Positions 22,550-33,740 of a DNA stretch of 64,000 nt are shown here, in pieces. The position numbers and the translations under genes were made by a program. The first letter of the stretch is position 1. Every line of letters begins with the position of its first letter. Under the pieces are notes generated by a model. That model was not told where the DNA came from. It made no database searches and saw only the letters and a list, made by a program, of their open reading frames with translations. Source of the stretch: Isoetes taiwanensis (taxonomy: Eukaryota > Streptophyta > Lycopodiopsida > Isoetales > Isoetaceae); the NCBI GenBank assembly GCA_021234155.1, contig JAJEKV010000027.1, positions 9,399,448-9,463,447 on the forward strand, written 5' to 3'.

Positions 22550-25010
22550 TCATTTTTTTCTAAGTAATTCTTCATCCCGTTTCATCATTTGCGGTTCCAT
22601 CCTCTTCTTCTTTGGGAACCTAGGTTCAACCTCCGATGACCCTTTCCTTTGGTAAAGCGTCCCTCGGGGCGTGTTTTTCCTAGCCGTTCTCATTGTCAAG
22701 GTAAAAGCGCAAAAGGTGAGTCCGTTGGATCGTAAAACCCGATCCGTCATCAAGCTGCATTGCTCGAACACAGCCTTTACGTATCGGACTCCTCGGTATC
22801 ACCGGTCGCGGCTGATCCGTCGAGAATATGGCTTGGTCTATATCATCGCCGTCATCAAGTGGATGGGTACGTTAGAATGTCTTCATCAACATGGCTTGCG
22901 GCATTGTGCAAGCATCGTCCTCTTGTCTTAAGGCATCCTCTTCCGCCGGAATGCGCATCCATGAAAGGAAGCGTAGCTTATCGATTGCGGATGTACCCTT
23001 TATTCTGATTCAATAGCCATGATTTTTGAAGTTGTATACAAGTTTAATACGCCTTCTTATGTAGCAGCGATTCGACGGGTGACACTGTGTATGTACTTAT
23101 AGGCACTCAATTCCTCTCACTTGCACTATTGGAAGATACCAAGAGAGGATAGTCATTTGCAATTGCACGCAAGGTATCGATAACTTGCCATGGGCTTGCC
23201 ACCATGCATATGATTCCATATTTGGTTCCTTCTTATGACTCTCGGTCGTCATTGAAGCTCTTCATCGCCCACCTTCCACTTTCGGGTTACGGTATTGATT
23301 AACTTCGGCAATGAAAAGCTTGTAGTCAGGGCTGTTGGGATAGAACATTTTGCAACCTTCTTCAACGACCCATCACTTCTTTATCTGTATGCTGGTCCAT
23401 ATCGTGGTTGTGTGTGGGTCTAAGGCATCTTGTGGCGCCATGAAGATCAGCGTATGACTTCTTCCATGGATTCATTGAAGTCTCTTTCTAGTCTTTGGCG
23501 GCTTAGCATTGTCAAATGGCGCGTGGGACCATCCGCGTTCTAGGAAGGATTGAATGGAGTGCCAACACCTCCCGAACCTTTCCGGTGCTTGCCTTCGAAG
23601 AATCAAGGGTTTTGATGGCATGACAAGCGAGGGTTGCATGCACCTCACAACATTTTTACACCTTTCCAAAATGTCTCCCCCCAAGCATTTCTCGAAGGGC
23701 GGCGGCTTCTTTGTCGGTGTTTGGCGGCATTTTTTCCCTTTACGCCTTCTTTCCCAATCAAAACTCTGTATGATTAAAGGTTGAGATAATCCAATCACGA
23801 CGCTTCAGCCTCTTTCAAGGCAGATATAATTGGAACCAAACCGAGTTTGCCCGGGTTCATGAGTGCTAGGCTCTTCTGACGCAATGACTTGTAAATGGCA
23901 TAAATTGCGGCTTCTTTGTGATGAATTTTACAAGCCGTGGCGCTTTCGAATGGGATCTTTGAACCCGTGTCTTTGTGAGAACCATCCTTCGACAATAGGT
24001 TCGAGCAATGGCATTGGCAACTAGTAGCATGCAACCACGGAAATTGGCCTCCGATGGTTGACCGCTAGCTTGCAATTAGGCAGCGTTATCCATTACAACT
24101 TGAAATATTCTCTTCGGTCCAAAACTCTCTATCCACGGCCTTTGTTTTTCGAAAAATCCAATCTCCGGTCACTTGGTGAGTTTGGTTTCTCACGGTTTTC
24201 AAAATACTTCACCCCACGGATACCACGATCATGAAATTAATAAGATGGTCCTTGTTTACATTGCTCCAACCATCGGTCACTAATGAAGCTGGCCGCTTGA
24301 TCACCACGACACAACTTCATCTCCACCCTCTCAACCATTTTTCCATGTATTTCATCAACCATCTTATTGTTGGCATGCTTGTATGAAGGCGATCTAAAAG
24401 CGGTCCTGCTTTGGCAACTTCTTGGAAGGCTTCTTTCATTGCTTTATGCTCGAGAATATGTGGAGACAGACCGACATATAAAATGCCTCTACAACCTTCC
24501 GGTTTGTGTCTTCTTCAATTGCTCGATGTTAAGCAATGATCAACCCTCTGTTGCTTTCCGGTCTTTCCACTATTTCAATTGTCTCTATCATTCTCTTTCT
24601 CCGTGCTTATACCTATTGACCCTAGTCCGCCCCCTCGATCGGTATCTTTGTCCCAACAGTGGTATAGTTATCTTCGTCTGTTACCCGCCCTGCTCTTGAG
24701 TATTAAGAACTTCGTCTTTTTCTCATATTATTCTTAGTTTTTATGATCCCATCCGGTCGAGACAATCTCTCGATGGCATCCTTTCGCCGTCGGCGAGATC
24801 AAGATACAAGTTCGCGACACCGCGTCTTCGTTCACGTAAGATGTGAGCTCGAATTCTTGTTCGCGAGAACCATTTACCCATGTGTATCCACAAAACACAC
24901 ATTCCCACTCATTTCGCCAAACTCTTTCACAAACTCCCATTACGGGCCTCTTTTCCGACCATAACTCGGTATCACGCGACCATGTGCACGAGTTGCGGTC
25001 CCCTAATACG
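22550..25010 (-). pseudogene. hAT-family transposase, decayed
   Basis: hAT transposases cut and paste DNA with a BED zinc finger, an RNase H-like catalytic core and a C-terminal hATC dimerisation domain. On the minus strand, in order: CVFCGYTWVNG, then after a frame shift RIRAHILRERRRGVAN (BED finger, about 24890-24790); SLVTDGWSNVNKDHLINFMI (24220-24285), where Asp of TDGW is a known core position; a stretch ending ALMNPGKLG (about 23850); FWKGVKMLSEVHATL (about 23670); WWQAHGKLSIP (about 23175-23205); and SSNSASERN then, one base shifted, WSAYKYIHSVTRR (about 23070-23136), the hATC signature. An acidic and then basic tail follows to about 22550. Most breaks are single-base shifts. Length fits the usual 650-800 residues. 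It lies 0.9 kb inside the element's right end. Confidence 0.85.
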
Positions 25011-25564
25011 CCCGCGACACCGCACACGCATCCTCGCACCTCTAGAGGTAGATGCATGACCATTTGCACGCACCTCCTCGGTAGATGCATGACCGGTAGC
25101 CACCATTGCTCGGACCGGTACGACAATGTCTCTTAATCGACTCCTTGATTACCGAACTAAAAGGAAGGCGTATATATGCAAAGGAGCAAGCTCACAATGC
25201 ATATGTTACGTCGGCGTTCCGTCTTGAAGAATCAAGGGGGTTGGACGACCCTATAGGATATTCTATGGAAGCGGATGCCAACCCAAGGCTGAAAACCACC
25301 GGGGCGGAGTAAACTCCGTTCCGGTATCCAACGTCAGTATTGACTCAAAACGACACCTCAAAGGCAAACCGTTTCCCAAGGAGTATTTTGACTCAACTTT
25401 GGCGGTCAGCGTTCGAGGTGAATTCTAGGGCTAATCACGTTTTCTTATATATACTATTAATGGTGCCACAAAAGCAGGTCAAGCGATTGGCACAAAATAT
25501 TTTTTGCTTAATGCAAATCGGGCAAAAGCAAACAAAATTTTTAAAATGTCTGCCGGAAAAGGAA

Positions 25565-25905
25565 CAAAAACAGCGTCTGACGAAAATATTTTCGCACGCC
25601 GAAGATTTGTTTCGCAACGCCGGTTCAAATTATTTCGTCACGAAAAACTCTTAATCGTCTGCGAAAAAAATTACCCAGCGCGGTGGCGCGCGTTTCGCGT
25701 CGCGAAAAAATTAGTTTCAGCGTGAAACTTCTGCAATCTTCCGGCGTCTCGCGAAAATATTTCAGCGTCTTTGCGGTTTTTGTTGCTTTGGCGTCTGGTT
25801 TTTTGACTTAATGAATTGTTTTCCCGTACGTATTTTTCGCGTTTTATCACGGCAAATTTGTCGTATCATTCAATTCATAAATATTCAGGTATAAAGCGTC
25901 ACCGG
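25565..25905 (+). repeat. Right subterminal GCGTCT/GCGAAAA array
   Basis: About seven copies of GCGTCTGACGAAAA, CGTCTGCGAAAAA, GCGTCGCGAAAAA and GCGTCTCGCGAAAA. The motif is in the same plus-strand orientation as the left array, unlike the inverted termini themselves. Confidence 0.75.
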
Positions 25906-25964
25906 TATTGAACCTATCCCCGCAGTGGACTAAAACTTCCCTTTGTTGTTTTGTAGTTTCTTCT

Positions 25965-26335
25965 ATTGTGACATGTCATTTTATAATACAATCCACTTTG
26001 TAGGAAAAGTACTTGAATTTCTACATGTCTAATAATTCTATTGTCACATGTCTTTATAGATGTAGGAAAGAATATTTGATTCTCTACATGTCCTATACTT
26101 CCATTCACATGTCTTTATAGTAGTAGGATAGAGTACTTTTATTTGCTAAGGCATTGTAGGAAAGAATACATGAATTACGACATGTGTATACTTCTATTCT
26201 CACATGTCTTTATAGAAGTAGGAAAAGAGTACTTGATTCTCTACATGTCCTATCCTTCCATATCCGGGGTCTTTATAGTGGTAGGGCCAGTACTTGATTT
26301 GCTACATGTGATGCGTGCGATCACATGTTCTTATA
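25965..26335. repeat. ~65-bp tandem array (ACATGTCTTTATAG type)
   Basis: Five to six diverged units contain ACATGTCTTTATAG, GTAGGAAAGAGTAC and TTGATTCTCTACATGTCC in this order. It starts about 40 bp outside the end of the hAT-bearing element and stops just before the CATGCC minisatellite. Confidence 0.8.
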
Positions 26336-26409
26336 CTAGTATTCCATGTAACACAAGTTACTTCAACTACTTCAATTACTTAACACCTATTTTTGCATAG
26401 CGTGGGCAC

Positions 26410-27930
26410 CAACATGCCAAGGTGGCTCTAACATGCCACCTAGGCTCCAAACATGCCAAGGTGGCTCCAACATGCCACCTAGGCTCCAACATGACAAAAT
26501 GGCTCAAACATGCCACCTAGGCTCCAGCGTGCTCAAATATGCCACTTGCCCGGCTCAACATGCCACCTATGCTCCAACTTGCCAAGGTGGCTCAAATATG
26601 CCACGTGGGCTCCAACATGCCACCTAGGCTCCAACATTCCTAGGTGGCTCAAACATGCCACATAGGCTCAAACATGCCATGCGGGGCTCACTTAGGCTCC
26701 AACATGCCAAGGTGGCTCCAACATGCCACCTAGGCTCAAACATGCCAAGGTGGCTCAAAAACATGCCACCTAGGCTCCCAACATGCCACCTAGGCTCAAA
26801 CATGCGCGTGTGGCTCAAACATGCCAAGGTGGGCTCAAACATGCCACCTAGGCTCCAACATGCCACCTAGGCTCAAACATGCCAAGGTGGCTCAAACATG
26901 CTCACGTGGGCTCCACCATGCCACCTAGCCTCCAACATGCCAAGGTGGCTCACAACATGCCACCTGGGCTTAAATATGCCAAGTTGGCTCAAACATGCCA
27001 CCTAGGCTCCAACATGCCACCATGGCTCTAACACGCCACACAGGCTCAAACATGCCCCGTGGGCTCCAACATGCCGCGCCAAGGTGGCTCAACATGCCAC
27101 CCTAGGCTCCAACATGCTCAAACATGCCACGCGGGGCTCTAACATGCCACCTATGCTCAAACTTGCCAAGGTGGCTCAAATATGCCACGTGGGCTCCAAC
27201 ATGCCAAGGTGGCTCAAGCATGCCACCACCGCGGGCTCCAACATGCCACCTAGGCTCTAACATGGCAAGGTGGCTCAAACATGCCACGTGGTCTCCAACA
27301 TGCCACCTAGGCTCCAACATGCCAAGGTGGCTCCAACATGCCAAGGTGGCTCAAACATGCCACCTAGGCTCCAGCGTGCTCAAACATGCCAAGGTGGCTC
27401 AAACATGCCACGTGGGCTCCAACATGCCAAGGTGGCTCAAACATGCCAACTAGGCTCAAACATGCCAAGGTGGTTCCCACATGCCAAGGTGGCTCCAACA
27501 TGCCACCTAGGAACACAACATGACAAAATGGCTCAAACATGCCACCTAGGCTCCAACGTGCTCAAACATGCCACGCGGGCTCCAACATACCACCTATGCT
27601 CCAACTTGCCAAGGTGGCTCAAATATGCCACGTGGGCTCCAACATGCCACCTAGGCTCCAACATTCCTAGGTGGCTCAAACATGCCATCTAGGCTCCAAC
27701 ATGCCACCCGGGGCTCAAACATGCCCGGTGGCTCAAACATGCCAAAGGTGGGCTCAAACATGCCACCTTGGCTCCAACATGCCAAGGTGGCTCAAACATG
27801 CCACGTGGTCTCCAAAATGCCACGTGGGCTCCAACATGCCAAGGTGGCTCCAACATGCCATCACGGGGCTCAACATGCCAAGGTGGCTCGGGGCATGCCA
27901 CCTAGTCTCAAAGCATGCCACCTAGGCACC
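26410..27930 (+). repeat. CATGCCACCTAGG minisatellite, left arm
   Basis: About 70-75 units of 19-21 bp. The main variants are CATGCCACCTAGGCTCAAA and CATGCCAAGGTGGCTCAAA, often alternating, plus CATGCCACGTGGGCTCCAA. Long open frames on both strands follow only from the stop-free unit and are not genes. There are no unique spacers, so it is not CRISPR-like. The opposite orientation of the same units occurs at 32359-32715. Confidence 0.95.
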
Positions 27931-27934
27931 CCAA

Positions 27935-28085
27935 GTAGTGACATGGCATGCCAAGTAAGCAAGGTCAAGTTTTGACTAGGCCAAAAACCAAAGATGTCCA
28001 TCTTTGGTCTTTTCGATGGGTGATGTTGGCAAATTTTTAGGTGACATGGCTAGATGATGGTGACATGGACCTTGGATGTCTTTGC
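27935..28085 (+). repeat. Inner inverted repeat, left copy
   Basis: Unique-sequence arm joining the minisatellite to the interior. Phrases such as CAAGTAAGCAAGG, TGACTAGGCCAAAAA, GATGTCCATCTTTGGTC and GGGTGATGTTGGCAAAT are found inverted at 32221-32358 at roughly 90 percent identity by eye. Confidence 0.85.
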
Positions 28086-28179
28086 AAACACCTTAGGGCG
28101 CACCTCGGCGGCTGACCCCTTTCTTGTGAAGGGGAGTCTCCGAAAGGTATATATGCTGGTGCATTTTTCTCTTAGCGTA

Positions 28180-30985
28180 TCTGGCGTCATGCTTGCATCA
28201 TCGCCAAGATTTCACCTTTTTTGAGACCCGGATTTTTATCACGTGCTTTTCTTTGTGTTTATGCTCCGGAAATTCATAATTAATGCATGGGGCGGGGAAA
28301 AATCCTGGTTTTCAGCCAGCTGGCTTGCCAAGTGGCCCAGAGTATAGGAAAATCCCGGTATTTCGGATGAGTTTTAGACCCTCGATTTTTATTGGGATGG
28401 CAGCGGTTGGCCACGACAAGGTTTAGACCACGTTTTTTTAGATTTTGGGGCATGGAGGAGGCCCCGTTGGCGATCCGACCTGCCCCAAGGTCGTCGGGAG
28501 GAGCGAAATTACCCTAGGGACAAGTTCCACAGGCGAGTTTTCCCGGGGATCAATCACTTACCCCTCACTAGGAGGTATTAAAGCATCCACCTCCATGCCA
28601 ATTGACTACAAGTGTGTAGTAAGCGACCTACTTTGGCGTTTCTTGGAGAGGGGTGGTCTTACGCCCACTGAAACTTGGTCCCCTAGGTAATGGGGATGTT
28701 AAAGGTCCATTGGCCGCGGAGCCGGTTCTGGTTCGGAGTGGGGGTCCAGCCCGTCCTCGGCCCCGGCTTGGACTAGCTGCGAGAACAAGATACTTGGGGT
28801 TCACCACGAGGCCACGGTAGAAGATTGAAGTGAGAATAGCAGCACTAGGGGCTGCTAGGTGGTATACATGTGACCACGGAGAAGCAAAGCTAGCTCCACT
28901 ACCTAGTAGGGCGTTACAGGCCGGTGGGTCTCCGGAAGGGGTTGGCTCGGGCTTCGTCTCATGCCTCTACTTGTGCTTCTATTGCGGTGCATTTTCTCTT
29001 GCGTGTGCAGCGTCATGCTGCACATCACGCCAAGATTTCACCTTTTTTCAGACCGAATTTTTATCTGTGCTTTTCTTTGTGTTTATGCTCCGGAAATTCA
29101 TAATTAATGCATGGGGCGGGGAAAAATCCTGGTTTTCAGCCAGGTGGCTTGTCAAGTGGCCCCTAGAGTATAGGAAAATCCCGGTATTTCCGGATGAGTT
29201 TTAAACCCTCGATTTTTTGATTGGGATGGCCACCGTTGGCCTTGGCCGGTTTAGACCCGCGTTTTGATTTTGGGGCATGGAGGAGGCCCGGGTTGGCGAT
29301 CCGACCTCGCCAAGTCGTCGAGAATGGCGAACTTACCCTAGGGGACAAGTTCCACGGCGAGTTTTCCTGGGGATCAATCACTTACCCCTCACTAGGAGGT
29401 ATTCATCATCCACCTCCTTGCCAATTGACTACAAGTGTGTAGTAAAAGCGACCTACTTTGGCGTTTCTTGGAGAGGGGTGGTCTTACGCCCCTAAACTTG
29501 GTCCCCCTAGGTAATGGAGATGTTCGGGTCCATTGGCGGGCCAGTTCGATTCCTCGGAGTGGGGGTCCCGGATCCTCGACCCCAGCTTGGATTAGCACTG
29601 CAAGAACAAGATACTTGGGGTTCACCACGAGGCCCCAGTAGAAGATTGAAGTGACAATAGGAGCACTAGGACTGCTAGGTGGTATACATGTGACCACGGA
29701 GAAGAAAAGCTAGCTCCACTGCTTTCGGTGGGGCGTTCTGGCCGGTGGCCTCCCGAAAGGGGTTGGCTCGAGGCTTCGTCTCATGCCTCTGCTTGTGCTT
29801 CTATTGTGGGTGCATTTTCTCTTGCGTGTGCAGCGTCATGTTGCATATCTGCCAAGATTTCACCTTTTTCGAGACCAGGATTTTTATACGTGTTTTTTTG
29901 TGTTTATGCTCGGGAAATTCATAATTAATGCATGGGGCAGGGGAAAAATCCTGATTTTCAGCCAGGTGGCTTGCCAAGTGGCCCAGGCGTCTGAGGAAAA
30001 TCCCGGTATTTTTCGGCGAGCTTTAGACCCTCGATTTTTATTGGGATGGCCCCGTTGGCCGGCGGGTTTAGACCCCGTTTTCGATTTTGGGGCATGGAGG
30101 AGGCCGGATTGGCGATCCGACCTCTCCACATCGTGCGGAATCAGCGAAATTACCCTAGAGGACAAGTTCCACTACCAGGTTTTCCCAGGGATCAATCACT
30201 TACCCCCCCCACTAGGAGGTATTCAAATCCACCTCCATGCCAATTGACTACAAGTGTGTAGTAAACGACCTACTTTGGCGTTTCTTGGAGAAGGGTGGTC
30301 TTTTGCCCGAAACTTGGTCCCCTAGGTAATGGGGATGTTCGGTCCATTGGCGGAGCCAGTTCTCGATTCCCGGGAGTGGGGTCAGGCCGTCCTCGACCCC
30401 CAGGCTTGGACTAGCTGCGAGAACAAGACACTTGGGGTCACCACGGGCCCTAGTAGAAGATCCCGAGTGAGAATAGCAGCACTAGGACTGCTAGGTGGTA
30501 TACATGTGACCACGGAGAAGCAAAGCTAGATCCTTTGCCCGGTGGGGCGTTACCGACCGGTGGCCTCCTAAGGGGTTGGCTCGGGCTTCGTCTCATGCCT
30601 GCGCGTGCTTCTATTGCGGTGCATTTTTCTTTCATGCGTGTGCGGCGTCATGCTTGCACATCACATAAGATTTCACCTTTTTCCGAGACCGGATTTTTAT
30701 ATCGTGCTTTTCTTTGTGTTTATGATCCGGAAATTCATGATTAATGCATGGGGGGGAAAAAATCATGGTTTTCAGCCAGCTGGCTTGCCAAGTGTCCCCT
30801 ACTGGAAAATCCCGGTATTTCGGGTGAGCTTTAGACCCTCGATTTTTGATTGGGATGGCCACCGATTGGCCACGGCCAGGGGTTTAGACCACGTTTTTGA
30901 TTTTGGGGCATGGAGGAGGCCCGGATTGGCGATCCGACCTCTCCAAGTCATCACGGATGCCGAAATTACCCTAGGGGACAAGTTC
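28180..30985 (-). repeat. R1-related array in inverted orientation (~820-bp units)
   Basis: The marker AAGATTTCACCTTTTT occurs at 28206, 29032, 29854 and 30667, giving periods of 826, 822 and 813 bp; the fourth unit is partial. Reverse-complement comparison with R1 at 42-47 kb shows shared blocks in the same order: AATTCATAATTAATGCAT, TTACCCTAGGGACAAGTT, CCAATTGACTACAAGTGTG, ACTTGGTCCCCTAGGTAATG. It is therefore a shortened, inverted relative of R1 enclosed by inverted minisatellite arms. Confidence 0.85.
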
Positions 30986-31004
30986 CACGGCCCTCTTGAT
31001 CAGA

Positions 31005-32145
31005 GGGAGCATCCCGAATGTAAATCCTACCAAACCCTAGGGTTTGGTAGGGTTTATCTCGGCGTCAAAGGCGGAGACTAACACATCCGAAACTTTGCAT
31101 GGAGTTCTCTGTGTATGCTCGGGGACCATGCCGGGAGATGGGGTCAAATCCCCTGCTTGAAGACATGCTTTCAGACTCCCCTTCCTTTGGAAAGGGGCTT
31201 GTGAAGGGGAGTCTCCGAAAGGTATCTTTGCAGGAAAATTTGGCTCTGTCTCCCGGTGCCATGAGGGTAATCCAAAGACGGGTATTCCACGTCGGATCAC
31301 GGGCCCTACGGGTCGCCAGGCATCGAATGTAAACCCTATCAAACCCTAGGGTTTGCTAGGGTTTACATCTCGAGCGTCAAGACGGAGACTCACACATCCC
31401 AAACTTTGCATGGAGTTCTGCAGTATGCTCGGGGACCATGCACCGGAGATGAGGGTCGGTCTCCCCTGCGTATGCTTTCCAGACTCCCCCTTTGGAAAGG
31501 GGCTTGTGAAGGGGAGTCTCCAAAAGGTATCTTTGCCCGAAATTTGGCTCGTCTCCCGGTGCCATGAGGGTAATCCGCCACGGGTATTCCACGTCGGATC
31601 CACGGGCCCTACGGGTCATCGACATCCCAGAATGTAAGCCCTATCAAACCCTAGGGTTTGCTAGGGTTTACATCTCGGCGTCAAAGGCGGAGACTCACAC
31701 ATCCAAACTTTGCATGGAGTTCTCACATGTATGCTCGGGGACCATGCCCGGGAGATGGGGTCGAATCCCCCCAAGGCATGCTTTTCGACTCCCCTTCCAC
31801 CGAAAGGGGCTTGTGAAGGGAGTCTCGAGGTAAATATCTTTATTGCTTGAAATTTGGCTCTGTCTCCCGGATTGCCAGGGTAATCAAATTTCGGGTATTC
31901 CCGCGTCCGATCACGGGCCCTCTAGGGTCATGTGGAGACATCCCTTGAATGTAAACCCTATCAAACCTAGGGTTTGCTAGGGTTTACATCTCATCAAGAC
32001 GGGAGACTCACACATCCGAAACTTTGCATGGAGTTCTCACATGTATGCTCTGGGGACCATGCCCTAGATGGGGTTGAATCCCCTGCGCAACATCTTTGAT
32101 CCAGACTCCCCTTCCTTTGGAAAGGGGCTTGTGAGTTCTCCAAGA
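31005..32145. repeat. ~310-bp tandem satellite with telomere-motif palindromes
   Basis: The marker GGAGACT(C/A)ACACATCC occurs at 31073, 31384, 31689 and 32002 (periods 311, 305, 313). Each unit carries AAACCCTAGGGTTT or a close form (31032, 31341, 31646; a one-base-shorter form at 31963) and a stem-loop GACTCCCC...GGGGAGTC (31173-31213 in unit 1). A fragment with GAAGGGGAGTCTCCGAAAGG also sits at about 28117-28150, at the other side of the interior. Confidence 0.9.
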
Positions 32146-32220
32146 TCCTTCTATTCTATCCCCATTGCCAAACTCCTCTACAAAAATTTCAAAGGTTATC
32201 ATATTTCTTGCAAAGTCCTA

Positions 32221-32358
32221 GTCACGTCACCACCATCTAGCCATGTCACCCAAATTTGCCAACATCACCCAATGAAAAGACCAAAGATGGACATCTTTTC
32301 ATTTTTGGCCTAGTCAAAAACTTGGCCTTGCTTACTTGACATGCCATGTCACCACTTG
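32221..32358 (-). repeat. Inner inverted repeat, right copy
   Basis: Reverse complement of 27935-28085. The two copies are 4.1 kb apart and point inward, each continuing outward into minisatellite of matching inverted orientation. Confidence 0.85.
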
Positions 32359-32715
32359 GAGTGCCTGGGTGGCATGCTTGGAGCCTAGGTGGCATGTTGG
32401 AGCCACCTTGGCATGTTGGACCTGGGTGGCATGTTGGAGCCTAGGTGGCATGCTAGAGCTCACCGAGGGCATGTTGGAGCCTAGTTGGCATGTTTGAGTT
32501 CACGGCATGTTGAAGCCAGGTGGCATGTTGGAGCCTAGGTGGCATATTTGAGCCACCTTGGCATGTTTGAGCCTAGGTGGCATGTTGGAGCCAACTTGGC
32601 ATGTTGGAGCTCACCTTGGCATGTTGCAGCCCTCGGTTGGCATGTTATAGCCCAGGTGGCATGTTATAGCCTAGGTGGCATGTTATAGCCCAGGTGGCAT
32701 GTTATAGCCTAGGTC
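32359..32715 (-). repeat. CATGCC minisatellite, right arm (inverted)
   Basis: Units read GGAGCCTAGGTGGCATGTT, the reverse complement of the left-arm unit, about 17 copies. It ends at about 32715, where unit orientation switches abruptly. Confidence 0.95.
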
Positions 32716-33740
32716 AAATATGCCAACATGCCATCTAGGCTCAAACATGCCGACATGACACCTATGCTCCAACATGCCACCTAGGCTCAAACATGCCAAG
32801 GTGGCTCAAACATGGCAAGATGGATCCAACATGCCACCTAGGCTACAACATGCCACCTAACATGCCAAGGTGGCTCAAACATGTCACATGAGCTCCAACA
32901 TGCCACTTTAATATGCCAAGGTGGTCAAACATGCCACACGGCTTCCAACTTTGCCACAAAACTCCAAACATGCCAAGGTGGCTCCAAACATGCCACCTAT
33001 GCTTCAACATGGCAAGGTGGCTCAAACATGCCACCTAGGCTCAAACATGCCACATAGACTCCAACATGCCACCTAGGCCCAAGTATGCCAAGGTGGTTCA
33101 AACATGCAACGTGGGCCCCAACATGCCACCTAGGCTCTAACATGCCAAGGTGGCTCAAACACGCCACCTTCGCTCCAACATGCCACCTAAACTCCATCAT
33201 GCCACCTAGGCTAAAAACATGCCATCTAGTCTCCAACATGCCACCTAGGGTCAAACATGCCAAGGTGGCTCAAACATGCCACCTAGGCTCAAACATGCCA
33301 CGTGGGCTCAAACATGCCAAGGTGGCTCAAACATGCCACGGGGCTCAAACATGCTAAGTGGGCTCTAACATGCCATCTAGGCTCCAAGATGCCACCTAGA
33401 TTCCAACATGCCACCTAGGCTCAAGCATGCCAAGTTGGCTCAAACATGCCACATGGGCTTCAACATGCCAAGGTGGCACAAACATGCCAAGATGGCTCAA
33501 ACCATCCACCTAGGTTCCAACATGCCACCTAGGCTCAAACATGCCACGTGTGCTCTAACATGCCACCTAGGCTCAAACATGCCAAGGTGGCTCAAACATG
33601 CCACCCAGGCTCCAACATGCCAAGTTGGCTCAAACATGCCACCTAGGCACCAACGTGCCACCTAGGATCAAACATGCCAAGGTGGCTCAAACACGCCACC
33701 TAGGCTCCAACATGCACCTAGGCTCAAATATGCCACGCCG
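32716..33740 (+). repeat. CATGCC minisatellite, plus-orientation block
   Basis: About 50 units of the same family as 26410-27930, again mixing the CCTAGG, AAGGTGG and CACGTGG variants. The switch from inverted to direct units at about 32715 lies inside one continuous array. Confidence 0.95.

Larger units (their letters stand above)
15498..25927. mobile_element. ~10.4-kb inverted-end element carrying an hAT transposase relic
   Basis: The left end CGGGGATAGGTTC (15498-15510) is matched in inverted form by GAACCTATCCCCG (25910-25922). The right end extends to CAGTG (25923-25927), so that terminus reads CACTG-CGGGGATAGGTTC inward; the left copy lacks CACTG. GAC flanks both sides (15495-15497 and 25928-25930), a possible 3-bp target duplication. 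Both ends carry subterminal GCGTCT arrays. A decayed hAT transposase begins about 0.9 kb inside the right end and reads leftward. A 3-bp duplication and CACTG terminus would suit CACTA elements, whereas the transposase is hAT (usually 8-bp duplications). Either the hAT gene is nested, or the 3-bp match is chance. Confidence 0.6.

Noticed and set aside
15498-25927. LTR retrotransposon interpretation of the 10.4-kb element
   Set aside because: The ends are inverted, not direct, and the coding relic is a DNA transposase, with no gag or pol.
27270-27692. 140-codon open frame in the minisatellite
   Set aside because: The unit lacks stop codons in several frames; repeating peptide in multiple frames and on both strands shows it is a by-product.
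26410-27930. CRISPR-like array
   Set aside because: Units are contiguous 19-21-bp tandem repeats with no unique spacers, in a eukaryotic context.
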